Part shown: positions 7,953 to 16,587 of the stretch, in pieces
How the letters are laid out: every line of letters starts with the position of its first letter
Position numbering within the stretch: the first letter of the stretch is position 1
Assembly (NCBI GenBank): GCA_024234935.1
Contig: JACKNI010000001.1
Location: 806,001 to 870,000 of the forward strand
Source: Chromatiales bacterium
GTDB taxonomy: Bacteria; Pseudomonadota; Gammaproteobacteria; Steroidobacterales; GCA-2729495
Reading direction: 5' to 3'
DNA: 64,000 nucleotides
Translations under genes and position numbers: made by a program
Notes under the pieces: model-generated
Told to the model about the DNA's origin: nothing
The model's database searches: none
Seen by the model: the letters and a program-made list of their open reading frames with translations, nothing else

Positions 7953-9482
7953 ATGGACTTCCAGAAGACACTTGCCCGGCTGATCGAGGATGCTCACCGC
8001 ATGTGGGAGTTCCGCTGGCTGGGGCTCCTTTGCGCATGGCTGATTGCCGCCGGCGGCTGGTTCGCGGTGCAGCTCATCCCCGACAAGTACGAAGCTGCTG
8101 CCCGCGTCTACGTCAACGCGGAGGGCGTGCTGAAACCCCTGCTGCAAGGCCTGACGGTACCCACGGATCCGCTCGAACAGGTCAAGTTGATGACTCGCGC
8201 CCTGCTCAGCCGGCCGCACCTCGAGACCGTTGCCGACAAGACGGGGCTTTCCGCCCGGGCGCGAACTCCGGCAGAACGCGAATGGCTGCTGCTGAAACTG
8301 GAGGATTCCATCCTCGTGCTGCGGCCAATCCTGGCAGATGACGAGCAGGTCTACACGATTGCCTACAGCGATCACGACCCGAACATGGCCAGAGCCGTGG
8401 TGCAGACCCTGCTCGATGATCTCATCTCCGAATCCATGACCAGCGATATTGCCGACTCGGCCGAGGCCGGCGATTTCCTCCGCACGCAGATCAAGCAGTA
8501 CGAAGACCGACTGACTGAAGCCGAAAACCGGCTGGCTGAATTCAAGAGGAAGAACATCGGCCTGCTGCAGGGCGAAACCGATTTCTATGCGCGCTTCGAG
8601 GCTGCCCGGGCTGAAGTCAGTACCCTGCAGTCACAGGTCAGCAGCCTGACCAACAAGCGCAATGAACTCGCCCGCCAGCTGGCCGGCGAGTCCACCGGCA
8701 CAGACGGTATCGACCCGCTGCGCTCGAGTTCAGTGGATGGCCCGATCAGCAACCTGGAGGCTGAAATCGCCCAGCTGCGGCTGCGCTTCACGGACCAGCA
8801 CCCGGACGTGCTGCGCGCCAAGCAGACGCTGGATGATCTGTACAAGATCCGCGAAGAAGAATTGCGCGCACGCGCTGCCGGCGGACTGGATACATCCAGG
8901 CGCAGTGTCGATCTGGTCTCACAGCGCATCAAGATCGCCCTCAGCACCACGGATGCCGACCTTGCCGCCCTGCGCTCGCAGTTGTCGCAGAAAAATGCCG
9001 AGGTCAGCTATCTGCGCGGCATGGCCAACACGATTCCGGAGGTGGAAGCGCAGCTGGCTCGCCTGAATCGCGATTACACCGTGGTAAAAACCGAATACGA
9101 AACGCTGTTGAAGCGACTCGAGTCGGCGCGGATGAACCAGGAGGTCCAGGCCGACAACAAGGACGTTACCTTCAAGGTTCTGGACCCGCCACGCACCCCG
9201 CTGCGACCGAGCAGCCCGAACCGCCTTCTCCTGAATACCCTGGTGCTTTTTGGCGCACTGGGCGGCGGACTGGCCGTGACCTTTCTGCTCGGCCAGCGGG
9301 ATCCGAAGTTCTACTCCACAACCCCGCTCAACGAAGCTGCCGGCGTGCCCGTCTACGGCATGGTCAGCATCGTCGGCGATCCGGCAGCTCAGCTGCGGAA
9401 CTGGCGCTTCCAGCTGACAGCAGGCGCACTGCTGTTAGCCTATATCGCGGTGCTGCTCATCAACAGGTTCTTTAGCGCATGA
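7953..9482 (+). CDS. GumC/Wzz-type chain-length determinant of the exosortase-A locus
   Basis: 509 residues. A membrane helix lies near residues 24-43, followed by the Wzz domain (DKYEAAARVYVNAE), a long periplasmic coiled-coil stretch (roughly 170-400), a proline-rich PPRTPLRPSSPNR turn, a second helix (427-447) and an extra C-terminal helix (488-505). This is the polysaccharide co-polymerase layout in which the kinase is a separate protein. It sets chain length and links inner-membrane synthesis to export. Its stop overlaps the ATG of the tyrosine kinase (ATGA), which fits a co-polymerase/kinase pair. Confidence 0.85.
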   Translation: MDFQKTLARLIEDAHRMWEFRWLGLLCAWLIAAGGWFAVQLIPDKYEAAARVYVNAEGVLKPLLQGLTVPTDPLEQVKLMTRALLSRPHLETVADKTGLSARARTPAEREWLLLKLEDSILVLRPILADDEQVYTIAYSDHDPNMARAVVQTLLDDLISESMTSDIADSAEAGDFLRTQIKQYEDRLTEAENRLAEFKRKNIGLLQGETDFYARFEAARAEVSTLQSQVSSLTNKRNELARQLAGESTGTDGIDPLRSSSVDGPISNLEAEIAQLRLRFTDQHPDVLRAKQTLDDLYKIREEELRARAAGGLDTSRRSVDLVSQRIKIALSTTDADLAALRSQLSQKNAEVSYLRGMANTIPEVEAQLARLNRDYTVVKTEYETLLKRLESARMNQEVQADNKDVTFKVLDPPRTPLRPSSPNRLLLNTLVLFGALGGGLAVTFLLGQRDPKFYSTTPLNEAAGVPVYGMVSIVGDPAAQLRNWRFQLTAGALLLAYIAVLLINRFFSA

Positions 9483-10327
9483 CCATCATCGAACGCGCCA
9501 TTCTGGCTGCCCGGGCCAAAGCCGCAAAAACCACGGCTTCCGAACCGGCAAAGACATCCTCAGGTACTGGCCGGGTCACGCCCTTGCCACGGCCTGCGCA
9601 CGAAGCACCTGACCATGTCGTTGCTTTCCCCCGGCTGGACACCGGTGGAAGCCTGGTCACCGAAATCACCGACGCGAAGGTTTACGAGCAGTTTCGTCGC
9701 CTCAAGCGCCCTATCCTGCAGTGCGCGTTCGGGCCGCTGGCCACGCCAGGCACCCAGACGATCATGGTCACCAGCCCCCTGCAGGGTGCCGGCAAGACCT
9801 TCATCTCCAGCAACCTCGCCTATGCACTGGCGCTGGAGAAAGATCGCAACGTGCTGCTGATCGATACCGACAATGCCAACCCCACCCTGACGCGGCAGAT
9901 GGGCCTGACCGGACATCCCGGCCTTTACGACCTGATCGGTACTGCCGGACTCGCGCTTGAGGAGGTGGTCTGCCGGACCGATATTCCGGGGCTCTGGGTC
10001 CTGCCGGCTGGCAAGACCGCGACAGACGCACTCGAATTGCTGAACAGCCATCGCTGCCAGGAAATATTCCGTCAGCTGGCAGATCGCGACCCCGACGGGA
10101 TCATCATCCTCGACGCGCCGCCACTGCTGATCACCAACGAGGCGCCGGCAGTCACCGCCCTGGCGGGTCAGTTCCTGCTGGTCGTTGAAGCCGGCGTGAC
10201 ACCGAAAAGCAGCGTGACGCGCTCACTGGAAATACTCGATTTGAAAAAGCCGGTCGGCCTGGTGCTCAACAAGGCGCTCAGCCGCGGCGAGCTTGGTTCG
10301 TATTACCCGTACTCGTATCCCGCGTAG
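9479..10327 (+). CDS. Cytoplasmic tyrosine kinase (BY-kinase) of the exopolysaccharide locus
   Basis: 282 residues, no membrane segment. The MinD-like kinase motifs are clear: Walker A SPLQGAGKT (about 99-107), Walker A' VLLIDTDN (125-132) and Walker B IIILDAPP (208-215). The last ten residues carry four tyrosines (275, 276, 278, 280), a short version of the C-terminal tyrosine cluster that is autophosphorylated in this family. With the preceding chain-length protein (ATGA overlap) it should form the phosphorylation-controlled co-polymerase. It ends at a 17-base palindrome shared with the convergent ugd gene. Confidence 0.86.
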   Translation: MTIIERAILAARAKAAKTTASEPAKTSSGTGRVTPLPRPAHEAPDHVVAFPRLDTGGSLVTEITDAKVYEQFRRLKRPILQCAFGPLATPGTQTIMVTSPLQGAGKTFISSNLAYALALEKDRNVLLIDTDNANPTLTRQMGLTGHPGLYDLIGTAGLALEEVVCRTDIPGLWVLPAGKTATDALELLNSHRCQEIFRQLADRDPDGIIILDAPPLLITNEAPAVTALAGQFLLVVEAGVTPKSSVTRSLEILDLKKPVGLVLNKALSRGELGSYYPYSYPA

Positions 10328-10340
10328 GAGCCGCTCCTAC
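10324..10340. repeat. REP-like palindrome between convergent kinase and ugd genes
   Basis: GTAGGAGC and GCTCCTAC face each other around a single C, so the element can fold into a 7-8 bp hairpin on either strand. It contains the kinase stop codon (10325-10327) and the ugd stop codon (10337-10339), and is followed by AAGCCGCTCCTG, a further half copy. No T-tract follows, so intrinsic termination is not certain. Related copies are at 28394 and 34028. Confidence 0.6.
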
Positions 10341-11671
10341 AAGCCGCTCCTGCCCCGCCCGATCCCGTAGTAGGCAAAGCCGAGCTGCTCGAGCTGGCGG
10401 GGATCGTAGAGGTTGCGGCCGTCGAAGATCACCGGGCCGGACATAGCGGCGCGGATACCCTCGAAGTCCGGACTGCGAAACTCCTGCCACTCGGTCACCA
10501 CCACCAGCGCATCGGCACCGGCAAGGGTCTCGTCGGCCGAACTGCACAGCGCGAGGTCGGCGCGTTCTCCACAGATGCGACGGGTTTCTGCCATCGCCTG
10601 CGGATCATAGGCACGGACCTTTGCCCCAGCTGCCCACAACGCCTGCATCAGGACCACGCTCGCGGCCTCACGCATGTCATCCGTATTGGGCTTGAAAGCC
10701 AGGCCCCAGAGGGCGATGGTCCGGCCCTTCAACTGCCCGCCAAAATGGCCGCTGATCTTGCGAAACAGGACCTCTTTCTGCCGGTCGTTGACGCTGTTCA
10801 CCGCGCGCACCAGCTCGGCGTCATAGCCGATCTCCTCGGCCGAGCGGATCAGGGCGTGTACGTCCTTCGGAAAGCAGGAGCCACCATAACCGCAGCCGGG
10901 ATAGATGAATGAATAGCCGATACGCGGGTCGGAGCCGATACCGATGCGCACCTGTTCAATGTCAGCATCGTAACGCTCGGCGATATTGGCCAGCTCGTTC
11001 ATCAGGCTGATCTTGGTGGCCAGCATCACGTTGGCGGCGTACTTGGTAAGCTCGGCCGAGCGCACATCCATGACGATCAGCTTGTCGTGACTGCGGCTGA
11101 AGGGCTCATAGAGGTGACGCAGCAGGTCGATGGCCCGCGGGCTGTCAGTGCCGATGATGATGCGGTCCGGCTTCATGAAATCAGCGACCGCCGCACCTTC
11201 CTTGAGAAACTCCGGATTCGAGACCACGTCGAACTCAACCCTGGCGCCACGCGCAGCCAGCGTCGCCGCGACGGACTCCCGAACCCGGTCGGCAGTGCCG
11301 ACGGGGACGGTGGACTTGTCGACGATCACCTTGTAGCCGCTCATGTGCCGGCCGATGGTTTCGGCCACGGTCAACACGTGGCGCAGGTCGGCCGAACCGT
11401 CTTCATTCTTCGGCGTACCGACGGCGATGAACTGGATGTCGCCGTGGGCAACGCCCGCCGCCACATCGGTGGTGAACTGCAGTCGCCCGGCCGCGTGGCT
11501 GCGCTTTACGACATCCGCAAGACCGGGCTCGTAGATGGGGATCTCGCCACGCCCGAGCGCTGCGATCTTGGCGGCGTCGATATCGACACACAGCACCTGG
11601 TTACCGGCTTGCGCAATGCAGGCGCCCGTGACCAGACCCACGTAACCAGTGCCGTGTACGGTGATTTTCAT
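10337..11671 (-). CDS. ugd: UDP-glucose 6-dehydrogenase
   Basis: 444 residues. The N-terminal NAD fold (VHGTGYVGLVTGACIAQAG) is followed by the central dehydrogenase domain and the catalytic cysteine motif YPGCGYGGSCFPKDV (about residues 253-267), then a C-terminal UDP-binding domain (LWGLAFKPNTDDMREA). It oxidises UDP-glucose to UDP-glucuronate. Length and motifs are those of the bacterial TuaD/RkpK type. It is convergent with the tyrosine kinase and lies 73 bases downstream of the dehydratase gene on the same strand. The product can feed the uronate 4-epimerase encoded at 30-31 kb. Confidence 0.93.
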   Translation of the reverse strand: MKITVHGTGYVGLVTGACIAQAGNQVLCVDIDAAKIAALGRGEIPIYEPGLADVVKRSHAAGRLQFTTDVAAGVAHGDIQFIAVGTPKNEDGSADLRHVLTVAETIGRHMSGYKVIVDKSTVPVGTADRVRESVAATLAARGARVEFDVVSNPEFLKEGAAVADFMKPDRIIIGTDSPRAIDLLRHLYEPFSRSHDKLIVMDVRSAELTKYAANVMLATKISLMNELANIAERYDADIEQVRIGIGSDPRIGYSFIYPGCGYGGSCFPKDVHALIRSAEEIGYDAELVRAVNSVNDRQKEVLFRKISGHFGGQLKGRTIALWGLAFKPNTDDMREAASVVLMQALWAAGAKVRAYDPQAMAETRRICGERADLALCSSADETLAGADALVVVTEWQEFRSPDFEGIRAAMSGPVIFDGRNLYDPRQLEQLGFAYYGIGRGRSGL

Positions 11672-11744
11672 CGTTGTTTCTCGGGACCCAGCGGGAAAAC
11701 AGCAGCTAGATTAGCCGCTCAGACGCCGAAGGCAACCAATCCCG

Positions 11745-13751
11745 TCACGCCCGACGGCCTGAATCCATGTCAACCAGCGACCCGTTTGGCGCCGGGAGGC
11801 TCTGCGCGGCCTTGCCAGTGGTCCTCGCGGCACCGATGGGCTCAGCCTGGCGGGCCTGCCAGACCAGATCGTCGATGCCCTCGCTGACCGGCACGAAACC
11901 GTTCACACTCTCCAGCAGCAGGTTCAGGGTCTGCTCGCAGTCAAAGGCATTGCCGGCCAGCTGGAACTGGGCCAGGAAATGCCGCACCTTCGGCCAGGGC
12001 AGCGATTCTTCCATGGCGCGCATGATCATCGGGTGCTCGGTACGCGATACATCGGTGCCGATCAGCAGCTCCTCATAGAGCTTCTCGCCATTGCGCAGCC
12101 CGGTGTAGTGGATGGCGATATCGCCCTCTGGATTGGCCTCATCGCGCACCGTCAGCCCCATCAGGTTGATCATGCGACGGGCCAGATCGGCGATCCGCAC
12201 CGGTTCACCCATGTCCAGCACGAAGACATCCCCGCCCTGACCCATCGAGCCGGCCTGGATCACCAGCTGGGCCGCCTCGGGGATGGTCATGAAATAGCGG
12301 ATCACGTCTTTGTGCGTGACGGTCACCGGCCCGCCATCACGGATCTGCTTGCGGAACAGCGGCACCACCGAGCCCGAAGACTCGAGGACATTGCCAAAGC
12401 GCACCATGCAGAACCGGGTCTTGCTGCCGCGCTCGGCCATCGCCTGCAGCACCAGCTCGGCAAAGCGCTTGGTGGCGCCCATCACGTTGACCGGCAACAC
12501 GGCCTTGTCGGTGGAGATCAGCACGAAGGTTTCAACGCCGGCCTCGTCGGCAGCTTCGGCGGTATGCCAGGTACCGATGATGTTGTTGTGGATACCCTCG
12601 ATCATGTTGTATTCGACGATCGGCACATGCTTGTAGGCAGCCGCGTGATAGAGCGTCTGCACGCCGAAGGCCGCGATAACGCCGCGCACGCGGTCGCGGT
12701 GATGCACGGAACCAAGCAAGGCGACGATTTCGGTCCTGAGTCCACGCGCCTCGACAAGCTTCGTCAGCTCCTGGTCGATCTGATAGAGGGCGTGCTCGCT
12801 GATCTCGAACAGCACCAGCCGGCGCGGCCCGAGTTCGATGATCTGCCGGCACAGCTCCGACCCGATTGAACCACCCGCACCCGTGACCATCACCGACTTG
12901 CCGCGTATGCAGGCATCCAGCAGGCCCTCGTGCGCTGGCACGGTTTCACGGCCCAGCAGGTCGGTGGCATCGACGTCGCGGATATCCTCGAGACGCGCAC
13001 GCCCCGAAAGCAGGTCACCGATATCAGGCACGGTCTGCAAGCGCACCGACTGGCTGCTGAAGCTGTCGATGATCGTCTTGCGCTTGCGCCGACCAGCCGA
13101 CGGCATGGCCAGCAGCACCCGGTCGATGCGCAGCGAAGCGAGCTTCTTCGCCACCTTCACGGGGCTGACGACCGGCAGTCCGGCAATCGTCCGCCCCTGC
13201 AACTCGGGGTTGTCGTCGATAAAAAGCACCGGCAGAAAGTCACGGTGGTTTGTTGCCGCGGCAACCAGGCGCAAACCGGCGCGGCCTGCGCCGTAAATCG
13301 CCACGCGCTCACTGCCCAATCGGCGATCCGATACCAGGGCACGCATCAGGAAGCGGCTGCTGACAAGTCCAATGATTGCAAAGGCATAGAAAACCAGTGC
13401 AAAGGAAACGAGCTGCTCGCCGGTCTCGATGCCCAGCGCCGCAATAATCAGGGTCATGGTTATCGTGATCAGGACTGTGCCGCCCAGTACGCCAAGCACC
13501 ATGCGCGAACCAATGAACCGGATGATCGCCCGGTAGAGGCCCTGGCTGGCGAGGGCCGGGATACCGATCAGCATCACGGCCGGAAAAAGCCAGGCAATCG
13601 CCGGGCTGGACGGGAAGGAAAACCGGTGCAGGACCAGCAGGCTCAGAGTCAGGGTCAGGACCAGAACACCGGCATCGCTCATTGCCACGATGAGGCGCTT
13701 GGCCAGCGCGGGAAGCTGGATCAGCCGGGATTGGACTTTGGCGACTCTCAT
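11745..13751 (-). CDS. Membrane-bound nucleoside-diphosphate-sugar 4,6-dehydratase (FlaA1/WbpM/PglF family)
   Basis: 668 residues. Four or five N-terminal membrane helices are followed by a first Rossmann-like domain (VAIYGAGRAGLRLV) and the catalytic SDR domain with VTGAGGSIGSELC (near 290). The active site is the WbpM-type variant: STDKAVLPVNVMGATK, where Met stands in place of the usual Tyr of YxxxK. Known members convert UDP-GlcNAc to its 4-keto-6-deoxy derivative. That product is a plausible substrate for the aminotransferase at 16.6-17.7 kb. The ATG at 13751 is preceded by AGGGGGG; a start eight codons upstream is less well placed. Confidence 0.88.
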   Translation of the reverse strand: MRVAKVQSRLIQLPALAKRLIVAMSDAGVLVLTLTLSLLVLHRFSFPSSPAIAWLFPAVMLIGIPALASQGLYRAIIRFIGSRMVLGVLGGTVLITITMTLIIAALGIETGEQLVSFALVFYAFAIIGLVSSRFLMRALVSDRRLGSERVAIYGAGRAGLRLVAAATNHRDFLPVLFIDDNPELQGRTIAGLPVVSPVKVAKKLASLRIDRVLLAMPSAGRRKRKTIIDSFSSQSVRLQTVPDIGDLLSGRARLEDIRDVDATDLLGRETVPAHEGLLDACIRGKSVMVTGAGGSIGSELCRQIIELGPRRLVLFEISEHALYQIDQELTKLVEARGLRTEIVALLGSVHHRDRVRGVIAAFGVQTLYHAAAYKHVPIVEYNMIEGIHNNIIGTWHTAEAADEAGVETFVLISTDKAVLPVNVMGATKRFAELVLQAMAERGSKTRFCMVRFGNVLESSGSVVPLFRKQIRDGGPVTVTHKDVIRYFMTIPEAAQLVIQAGSMGQGGDVFVLDMGEPVRIADLARRMINLMGLTVRDEANPEGDIAIHYTGLRNGEKLYEELLIGTDVSRTEHPMIMRAMEESLPWPKVRHFLAQFQLAGNAFDCEQTLNLLLESVNGFVPVSEGIDDLVWQARQAEPIGAARTTGKAAQSLPAPNGSLVDMDSGRRA

Positions 13752-13811
13752 TCGTCCCCCCTGGTTTTGCCGCATTATAGCGACGGTGATCAGCCGCTTG
13801 CCAGAACGCTG

Positions 13812-14546
13812 TCAGGCTGCCCGGGACGTTACCACGCTGCTCGCCCCAGGTGGCGGATGAGGCACCAAGCGGTCTCGACGCTGGGCGATACGCACCAGCT
13901 CAGGTGGCGCGCTGCGACGTTCGAGATCCTGTGCGACCGCCCGCAAGGCTTTTTCACGCGACAAGATCGTCACGGCAGTCAGCAACACTAGCTTGAGATC
14001 GAGTGCAAGGCTGCGCCGCTCTATGTAAAACAGCCCGAGGCGGCTCTTCCACGGTCTGATCAGCTGGTTATAGGCCAGGTCCGGATCGGCCTGCCCCTGC
14101 AGGATTTCGCCTTCGTCGGCGAAGACTATCGAAGCGTAATCGGTAATGCCCGGTTTCACCGTCAGCAAGCGCTGCTCGAGATCCGTATAAAGGCGCGTCT
14201 CCCGTTCCACGTTTGGACGCGGCCCCACCAGGCTCATGTCACCGATCAGGACGTTCCAGAGCTGGGTCAGCTCATCGAGCTTGTAGCGACGGATGAAATG
14301 GCCCACAGGCGTGATACGACTGTCGCCGGCAGAGGTTGAATCGACGCCAGACCTGTCGGCACCGATACGCATGGAGCGCAGCTTGACCATCCGGAACGGC
14401 CGCTGATCAAGGCCAACACGCGAAGCCACATAGAAAGGTGAATGCCTGTCCTGCCACCAGACCAGAAACATCACCGGCAGCAGCACGGGCGACGCCAGCA
14501 CGAGCCCGCCAAACGACACCAGCAAATCAAGCAGACGCTTTGACAT
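13812..14546 (-). CDS. Undecaprenyl-phosphate sugar-1-phosphate transferase (small, PglC-like)
   Basis: 244 residues. A single N-terminal re-entrant/membrane helix (LLDLLVSFGGLVLASPVLL) is followed by the bacterial sugar transferase core: SRVGLDQRPFRMVKLRSMR, then DELTQLWNVLIGDMSLVGPRP. It should load the first sugar phosphate onto undecaprenyl phosphate, starting repeat-unit synthesis. The small size (no WbaP-like membrane domain) matches PglC-type enzymes, which use amino-deoxy sugars such as the expected product of the dehydratase/aminotransferase. The ATG at 14546 lies 20 bases inside the E1 beta gene, so the two are translationally interlocked. Extra frame upstream is not used. Confidence 0.88.
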   Translation of the reverse strand: MSKRLLDLLVSFGGLVLASPVLLPVMFLVWWQDRHSPFYVASRVGLDQRPFRMVKLRSMRIGADRSGVDSTSAGDSRITPVGHFIRRYKLDELTQLWNVLIGDMSLVGPRPNVERETRLYTDLEQRLLTVKPGITDYASIVFADEGEILQGQADPDLAYNQLIRPWKSRLGLFYIERRSLALDLKLVLLTAVTILSREKALRAVAQDLERRSAPPELVRIAQRRDRLVPHPPPGASSVVTSRAA

Positions 14547-15540
14547 GAGCTTCCTGACGACCAAGAGTGGCCCGGACCGCATCGACGATGGTCGCAGCGG
14601 TCGGGTAGTAGATACTCTCGAGAGCCTTGCTGGTCGGGGCCGGGGCATCAGCCAGCGCAATCCGCACGGGCCGGCTGCGGAGCTTCGCGGGATCAACAGC
14701 TTCCGTCACCGCAGCCAGTATCTCGGCGGACCAGCCAGCGGTACGCCAGCCACCGTCTACCGCAAACAGCCGTCCGGTTTTCCCGACTGACCTGATGATC
14801 TGCTGCGCATCGAGCGGACTCAACACACGAACATCGACAACTTCAGCAGAAACACCCCCGGCAGCCAGCAATTCGGCTGCCTGCTCGCAGAGATATGTCG
14901 AGTGACCCGCACCGACCAGCGTGAGGTCGCTGCCCTCACGCACCACCTTCGGGCCTTCAGCAGCCAGCGGTCGCTCGACTATCGGCGGGAGAACCGCTTC
15001 GCGATCGTAGAGCCAGCGATCATCGATATACATCACCGGGTCGTCACACAACACGCTGGAAATCAGCAGGTCGCGTGCGTCCTGCACGCTCGCCGGCATC
15101 ACCACCCGGAGGCCGGGAACATGGGCAAACCAGCTATGCAACGCCTGGGAATGCTGTGCACCCTGCTCGCCGCCGCGATTGATGATCGCGCGGATCGTCA
15201 CCGCCGGCGAAACCTGCCCGCCCAGCATGTGCCGCCACTTCGCAGCCTGGTTGATCACCTGATCGGCCGCCAGCACCATGAAGTCCATGCGCGGATGGAT
15301 CACGATCGGCCGGTAACCGCACAGCGAAGCCCCCACAGCGGCCCCCGTACAGGCAAGCTCCGAAACAGGCGTATCGATAATCCGGTTCTTGCCGAACTGC
15401 TTGTCCAGGTCAGTCATCGTGTTGCCGACGTACCAGGGACTCCACAAGCCCTGGCCGATCGCAAACACCCTGGGGTAACGATCCAGCAGATAGACAAAGG
15501 CCTCGCGGATCGCCTCGCCATAGCCGACCGGCCTAGTCAT
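14527..15540 (-). CDS. Thiamine-dependent 2-oxoacid dehydrogenase-like E1 beta subunit in a polysaccharide operon
   Basis: 337 residues, the usual length of a separate E1 beta subunit. Family marks: DTPVSELACTGAAVGASLCG with the conserved Glu (61) that activates thiamine diphosphate, DFMVLAADQVINQAAKWRHM, and GAQHSQALHSWFAHVPGL with the active-site His (130). The C-terminal transketolase domain (GHSTYLCEQAAELL) is complete. The ATG overlaps the stop of the E1 alpha gene by eight bases. No E2 lipoyl acyltransferase or E3 gene is present within the window, so a normal dehydrogenase complex is unlikely at this locus. A role in making an unusual sugar or its acyl group is inferred from context. 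Confidence 0.85.
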   Translation of the reverse strand: MTRPVGYGEAIREAFVYLLDRYPRVFAIGQGLWSPWYVGNTMTDLDKQFGKNRIIDTPVSELACTGAAVGASLCGYRPIVIHPRMDFMVLAADQVINQAAKWRHMLGGQVSPAVTIRAIINRGGEQGAQHSQALHSWFAHVPGLRVVMPASVQDARDLLISSVLCDDPVMYIDDRWLYDREAVLPPIVERPLAAEGPKVVREGSDLTLVGAGHSTYLCEQAAELLAAGGVSAEVVDVRVLSPLDAQQIIRSVGKTGRLFAVDGGWRTAGWSAEILAAVTEAVDPAKLRSRPVRIALADAPAPTSKALESIYYPTAATIVDAVRATLGRQEAHVKASA

Positions 15541-16585
15541 TGGCGTACACCAGATCGAGCAGTGCCGCGGTCGGCGGATACTGCCCGGCCTTCGCTTTCG
15601 ACACTGCCTCCGCGACCTCCGCGTGCACATCGGTCTGCAAACGCTTGAGCTCGGCCTCGGTTACTGCCTTTCCGGCCAGCAAGGCTTCGCTGAGTCGCCG
15701 GATGGGGCAACGTCGCTTCCAGCTTTCCACATCTTCCATGCGCCGGTTGACACCGACATCGATATCTTCATTTGGACCGACGTGGCCCCGAAAACGATAG
15801 GTCACGGCTTCCAGCAAGCCTGGTCCCTGGCCGGCGCGGGCCGCGTCGATCAATTCCTTCGCGGCACCCTGCACGGTGAGAACATCGTTGCCATCGACGG
15901 TACGGTTACGGACCCGGTGCGCATCGGCATAGCGTGCTACCCGGTCGCTCGGCTGCCGGAACTGGATATCGAGATGACTGGCAAACAGGTTGTTCTCGCA
16001 GACGAACAGGATCGGCAGGTTGTAGACGACGGCCAGATTGAGCGATTCGTGGAACACGCCCTCCTCGCACGCACCGTCGCCGAAGAAGGCCACGGCGATG
16101 CTGTCGGCGCCATCCATCTGTGCGGCAAGCGCGGCACCGACTGCTATCGGAATCGTCGCACCCACGAGCGGCACGGAACCATGAAATCCGACCGATGCCC
16201 CGTAGAGATGCATGGAGCCGCCCATGCCGTGCGAGACGCCCTCAACCCGACCGAGGATTTCCGCCAGCAGTCCGAACGGCGAGCCGCCCAGCGCCAGAAA
16301 CTGCGAATGAGAGCGATGGCCGCCAAACACCCGGTCGGTATTGCGCAGCTCGGCACAGACGCCGACCGCCACGGCTTCCTGACCGATCCCGAGGTGACAC
16401 GGCGTCTTGGCGAGTCCCGCAACGACCAGCGCTGCAACCTGTTCCTCGACCACCCGTATCTGCCACATCGAACGCAAGAGGCGCAGCAGCCCGGCAGTAT
16501 CCTGACCGGTGATGTCCAGCGGCTCTCTGAAACGGGCCGGATCCGCAAGTCCGCCCAGATCTGATCGCCAGGTATCCCTTGCCAT
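15533..16585 (-). CDS. Thiamine-dependent 2-oxoacid dehydrogenase-like E1 alpha subunit in a polysaccharide operon
   Basis: 350 residues. The thiamine diphosphate motif is intact: GDG at about 169-171 and ENN at 197-199. Other E1 alpha marks are CHLGIGQEAVAVGV, GHRSHSQFLALGG, SHGMGGSMHLY and the loop TYRFRGHVGPNED. It pairs with the E1 beta gene that follows (8-base overlap) to form an alpha2beta2 enzyme that decarboxylates a 2-oxoacid. Its ATG lies two bases after the stop of the aminotransferase gene. The missing E2 and E3 suggest that the activated aldehyde is passed to something other than lipoate, or that the enzyme borrows subunits encoded elsewhere. Confidence 0.86.
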   Translation of the reverse strand: MARDTWRSDLGGLADPARFREPLDITGQDTAGLLRLLRSMWQIRVVEEQVAALVVAGLAKTPCHLGIGQEAVAVGVCAELRNTDRVFGGHRSHSQFLALGGSPFGLLAEILGRVEGVSHGMGGSMHLYGASVGFHGSVPLVGATIPIAVGAALAAQMDGADSIAVAFFGDGACEEGVFHESLNLAVVYNLPILFVCENNLFASHLDIQFRQPSDRVARYADAHRVRNRTVDGNDVLTVQGAAKELIDAARAGQGPGLLEAVTYRFRGHVGPNEDIDVGVNRRMEDVESWKRRCPIRRLSEALLAGKAVTEAELKRLQTDVHAEVAEAVSKAKAGQYPPTAALLDLVYAND

Positions 16586-16587
16586 GC